DNA from: Dehalococcoidia bacterium
GTDB taxonomy: Bacteria; Chloroflexota; Dehalococcoidia; Dehalococcoidales; UBA5760
Length of the DNA stretch: 6,586 nucleotides
Reading direction: 5' to 3'
Assembly (NCBI GenBank): GCA_030639215.1
Contig: DAOWDD010000027.1
Location: 1-6,586, forward strand
Position 1 is the stretch's first letter. Each line of letters starts with the position of its first letter. Of the stretch, positions 4,547-6,586 are shown piece by piece. The notes under the pieces are model-generated. The model saw nothing but the letters and a program-made list of their open reading frames with translations. It made no database searches and was not told the DNA's origin. The position numbers and the translations under genes are program-made.

Positions 4547-6532
4547 ATGCCGCTAAGAGCGGGAACCGACCGTTCTCGTGATGACGGGGAAGAAACGAGA
4601 GCCTTGGCAGGGAAGAAATTGAGCCCTTGGTTACTGAAGCTCATGGGTGACCGAGAGTTGCCATTGTCTGCTCGGCTACGAATGCAGGTAACTATGCCAC
4701 CGCTAGCCTCCTATATTTGGCAGCAGGTTAGTCATCTCGTAGGACAAGGCAACCGACTGACGAGGTGGGTAACCGACCACGTTGGCCTTACCTCATTGCA
4801 GATGGCGCGCCTGCCCACACTAAAACCGGTCGCCCCCTCGCCGGTGTGGCAGCGACTGCTCGACCTCACCTGGTTTCGACGGCATCAAAAGGGACGGCGT
4901 GAGCTTTCCCAGACATTAAATGTTACCGATGAGGAGTGGCAGCTAATCAACGTGGCAAGTGAACCCCACCCAAATGAGTTTCCCGAAACGCTACGTCTCA
5001 CTGATGAGAAGCGACCACTTAGCACAGCAGACGGACTCTATCCAATGGTTACTGAGAATCTGCTGTTACCACCTGTTGCCAGGGGAGAGCCACCTGACAC
5101 TACCTACGACTTCTTCCACCCAACTTATGTTTCTTCAACGCCTCTCCCGGCCAAGCTGGTAACCAACGAGCCAAAGCCTAGGGGCACCAGAGAGTCTATT
5201 ACACCCTACATCAGTCAGAGTAGAATTCCCAGTCTTTACCAAGCGGATAAAATTCAAGGGCCTGACCACCCGCAGGTCAAAGCCTGGGCGAACTGGCAAC
5301 CTCAGCCTACTTACCAGAGCCGATGGTCAGCCGGAGTCTTGACACCACTCACTCAAAAGTCAGTTCTACACCGTATGCCCATCACCAGGTCACACCATAT
5401 CATCAGCCAAAATATTCCCTGGGTTCAGGTTATCCCGGTACGTCATAGGCCATACCTGACAACTGCCGAGGAAAGAGTAGAGCCCAGTCGTCAGGCAGTT
5501 CAGCAACCCACTCTACCCTATTTAGGTAATACCGCCAATATAGCCGAAGTTACAACCATGGATGATGAGGTTATCCAAAACCGGGAGAATTATAACTGGC
5601 CGGTTAGCTTGGAGACGGAGTCCAATCTGCCTTACTCTTTACCCGACCAGAATAAGCCTACCATGTCCCGGACTGTGCTAAAGAGGTTTGCACCATCCAC
5701 AATGCTAAAGACAACAAGCAGCTTTAGGGAGCTGCCGTTTAACTTACCGACGTTATATAAAGAACCGGTATTGGGCTTGCTACCCACCAAGATTACCCCT
5801 CAACAAACGCCAGAGACAAGCCAAGCTGGATGGTCAATGCCGCTAGCGAGCCCGCTGCCGCAAATAGTAGGCCTGAGGGCTGAGGCAACATTCTTTCTTG
5901 AAGGTTCAGCTAGTATGATGCACCGCCCGATTGCAGTACCGGCATCGTTACCGGATAATGTTGGCCTCAGTCAAGAGCAGCCCACCAGCCCGACTGAGCC
6001 CCCCTCAATCCATAGAAAGCACCCACCTGCTGTCAGCTTACGTCGTCAATCACAACCGATAACTGAAAGCATTGACCGGACACGGGTTACACCCTGGCAG
6101 CAATACTTCAAATCAGTAGGTAGTGCTCCTTCACCCGATAGAAGTGGAAGCTACAGCTTCCTGCGGAACAAGGGCAATGAACCTTCCTACTCACAGTATA
6201 AGGATAGTCGCCAGCCGGCATTAGAGCTATTACTAACCTCTATTGCCGGGTCGAAGGCAAACTTTAATACCACTAGTAGGAGAGAGCCGTTACCAGCTAC
6301 ATTGGAAGGGGCAGCTCATTATGGGAGTCAAACAGCGCCAGAGCTAGCATTAGCCCCGGCGGGGCGGCCAGCTGAGACAGCATCCCCAACGCTATTCCGG
6401 GCAGAGGGAGAAGGCGAGGAGGCAGAAACGGAAACTGCTGCCCCGGACATTGATGCCATCGCCCGGCAGGTGTACCCCATTTTAAAACGGAGGCTAGCTA
6501 TAGAAAGAGAACGCATGCGGGGACTAAGCTAG
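4547..6532 (+). CDS. Large proline-rich, cysteine-free eCIS-associated protein of unknown function with C-terminal ERER tag
   Basis: I do not recognise the body of this 661-residue protein. Residues 1 to about 130 are basic and partly helical, with short Trp-containing amphipathic stretches (W-L-L-K-L-M, Y-I-W-Q-Q-V, V-W-Q-R-L-L). Residues about 130-615 are rich in Pro, Ser, Thr, Gln and Asn with scattered Trp/Tyr and look largely disordered. An acidic stretch (E-G-E-G-E-E-A-E-T-E) leads into the C-terminal helix (633-661), which matches the end of the DUF4157 protein. I see no cysteine, signal peptide, membrane segment, clear tandem repeat or catalytic motif. The ATG at 4547 has AAGGAG (4533-4538) overlapping the previous stop, with 8-nt spacing. 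It lies between the second tube gene and the Afp7-like gene, where Afp/PVC have a much smaller protein. Candidates are tube-lumen cargo, a scaffold or ruler, or a particle-associated linker. Third positions look more relaxed (ATA, CTA, TTA) than in the sheath gene; not computed. Confidence 0.85.
   Translation: MPLRAGTDRSRDDGEETRALAGKKLSPWLLKLMGDRELPLSARLRMQVTMPPLASYIWQQVSHLVGQGNRLTRWVTDHVGLTSLQMARLPTLKPVAPSPVWQRLLDLTWFRRHQKGRRELSQTLNVTDEEWQLINVASEPHPNEFPETLRLTDEKRPLSTADGLYPMVTENLLLPPVARGEPPDTTYDFFHPTYVSSTPLPAKLVTNEPKPRGTRESITPYISQSRIPSLYQADKIQGPDHPQVKAWANWQPQPTYQSRWSAGVLTPLTQKSVLHRMPITRSHHIISQNIPWVQVIPVRHRPYLTTAEERVEPSRQAVQQPTLPYLGNTANIAEVTTMDDEVIQNRENYNWPVSLETESNLPYSLPDQNKPTMSRTVLKRFAPSTMLKTTSSFRELPFNLPTLYKEPVLGLLPTKITPQQTPETSQAGWSMPLASPLPQIVGLRAEATFFLEGSASMMHRPIAVPASLPDNVGLSQEQPTSPTEPPSIHRKHPPAVSLRRQSQPITESIDRTRVTPWQQYFKSVGSAPSPDRSGSYSFLRNKGNEPSYSQYKDSRQPALELLLTSIAGSKANFNTTSRREPLPATLEGAAHYGSQTAPELALAPAGRPAETASPTLFRAEGEGEEAETETAAPDIDAIARQVYPILKRRLAIERERMRGLS
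6443..6529 (+). other. C-terminal ERER tag, copy 2 (end of 661-residue protein)
   Basis: Residues 633-661 read P-D-I-D-A-I-A-R-Q-V-Y-P-I-L, then K-R-R-L-A-I-E-R-E-R, and end M-R-G-L-S. From I-A-R-Q-V-Y to E-R-E-R they align gap-free with the tail of the DUF4157 protein. The codons differ between the two copies (for example GAACGAGAGCGA versus GAAAGAGAACGC), so this is conserved protein sequence rather than a recent DNA duplication. Confidence 0.6.
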
Positions 6533-6541
6533 GAGGAAGAG

Positions 6542-6586
6542 ATGTCAAGCACCAAACCAGAGAAAGCTGTGATACGCAATCTGGAC
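6542..6586 (+). CDS. Start of probable CIS tube/LysM baseplate-hub protein (Afp7/Pvc7-like), 3'-truncated
   Basis: Only 15 codons are present: M-S-S-T-K-P-E-K-A-V-I-R-N-L-D. The ATG at 6542 is preceded by AGGAGG at 6531-6536, which overlaps the stop of the previous gene, so a real start is well supported. The K-A-x-I-x-N-L-D opening and the position after the second tube paralogue fit the CIS tube protein with LysM domain that joins tube to baseplate in eCIS. The identification rests on a very short stretch plus gene order. Confidence 0.6.
   Translation, partial: MSSTKPEKAVIRNLD

Noticed and set aside
4919..5010. Possible short repeat in the 661-residue protein (Q-T-L-N-V-T-D-E-E / E-T-L-R-L-T-D-E-K)
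   Set aside because: There are only two copies of about nine residues with modest identity and no further units, which is not enough to call a repeat.
1..6586. CRISPR array, tRNA, rRNA, insertion sequence or integration site
   Set aside because: I saw no spaced direct repeats, RNA gene signatures, transposase frames or terminal inverted repeats; the window is almost entirely coding.

Overview
The window is an internal stretch of an extracellular contractile injection system (eCIS) operon, the headful-less phage-tail relatives that include the Serratia antifeeding prophage (Afp) and the Photorhabdus virulence cassettes (PVC). All genes are on the + strand, tightly packed, with strong AGGAGG-type ribosome binding sites. 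Base composition is moderate (around half G+C by eye). The strong Shine-Dalgarno sites point to a bacterium (or possibly an archaeon). The order resembles eCIS loci of environmental lineages such as Chloroflexota, Actinomycetota and Cyanobacteria more than the Afp/PVC order, but the host cannot be fixed from this sequence.

Layout: 1-636 is the 3' part of a DUF4255 (Pvc16/Afp16-like) tube-cap protein carrying a C-terminal carboxypeptidase-regulatory-like beta-sandwich. 637-774 is a 138-nt gap with a two-codon start-stop ORF and nested inverted repeats. 775-2334 encodes the contractile sheath and 2355-2795 the first tube protein. 2818-3180 encodes a tail-assembly-chaperone-like protein. A second small reading frame (DUF6760-like, to 3338) follows in the -1 frame with no usable start codon. 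3379-4056 encodes a short DUF4157 protein with an intact HELTH motif. 4058-4534 encodes a second tube-family protein. 4547-6532 encodes a 661-residue, proline-rich, cysteine-free protein that I do not recognise. 6542 to the window end is the first 15 codons of what is probably the CIS tube/LysM baseplate-hub protein (Afp7/Pvc7-like).

How the parts fit: the sheath surrounds a tube of the first tube protein, the DUF4255 protein caps the distal end, and the second tube-family protein and the Afp7-like protein join tube to baseplate. The chaperone-like and DUF6760-like proteins are probably assembly factors. The DUF4157 protein and the 661-residue protein are accessory or cargo candidates.

The two most interesting signals are as follows. 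First, a candidate programmed -1 ribosomal frameshift joins the chaperone-like gene to the DUF6760-like frame: slippery G GGG GGA, an immediate TAG, then a hairpin with 14 of 15 pairs. This recalls the frameshift-made chaperones of true phage tails (lambda G/GT). Second, a C-terminal motif ([VI]-A-[NR]-[KQ]-V-Y ... E-R-E-R) is shared by the DUF4157 protein and the 661-residue protein, which otherwise look unrelated, and could be a docking or loading tag.
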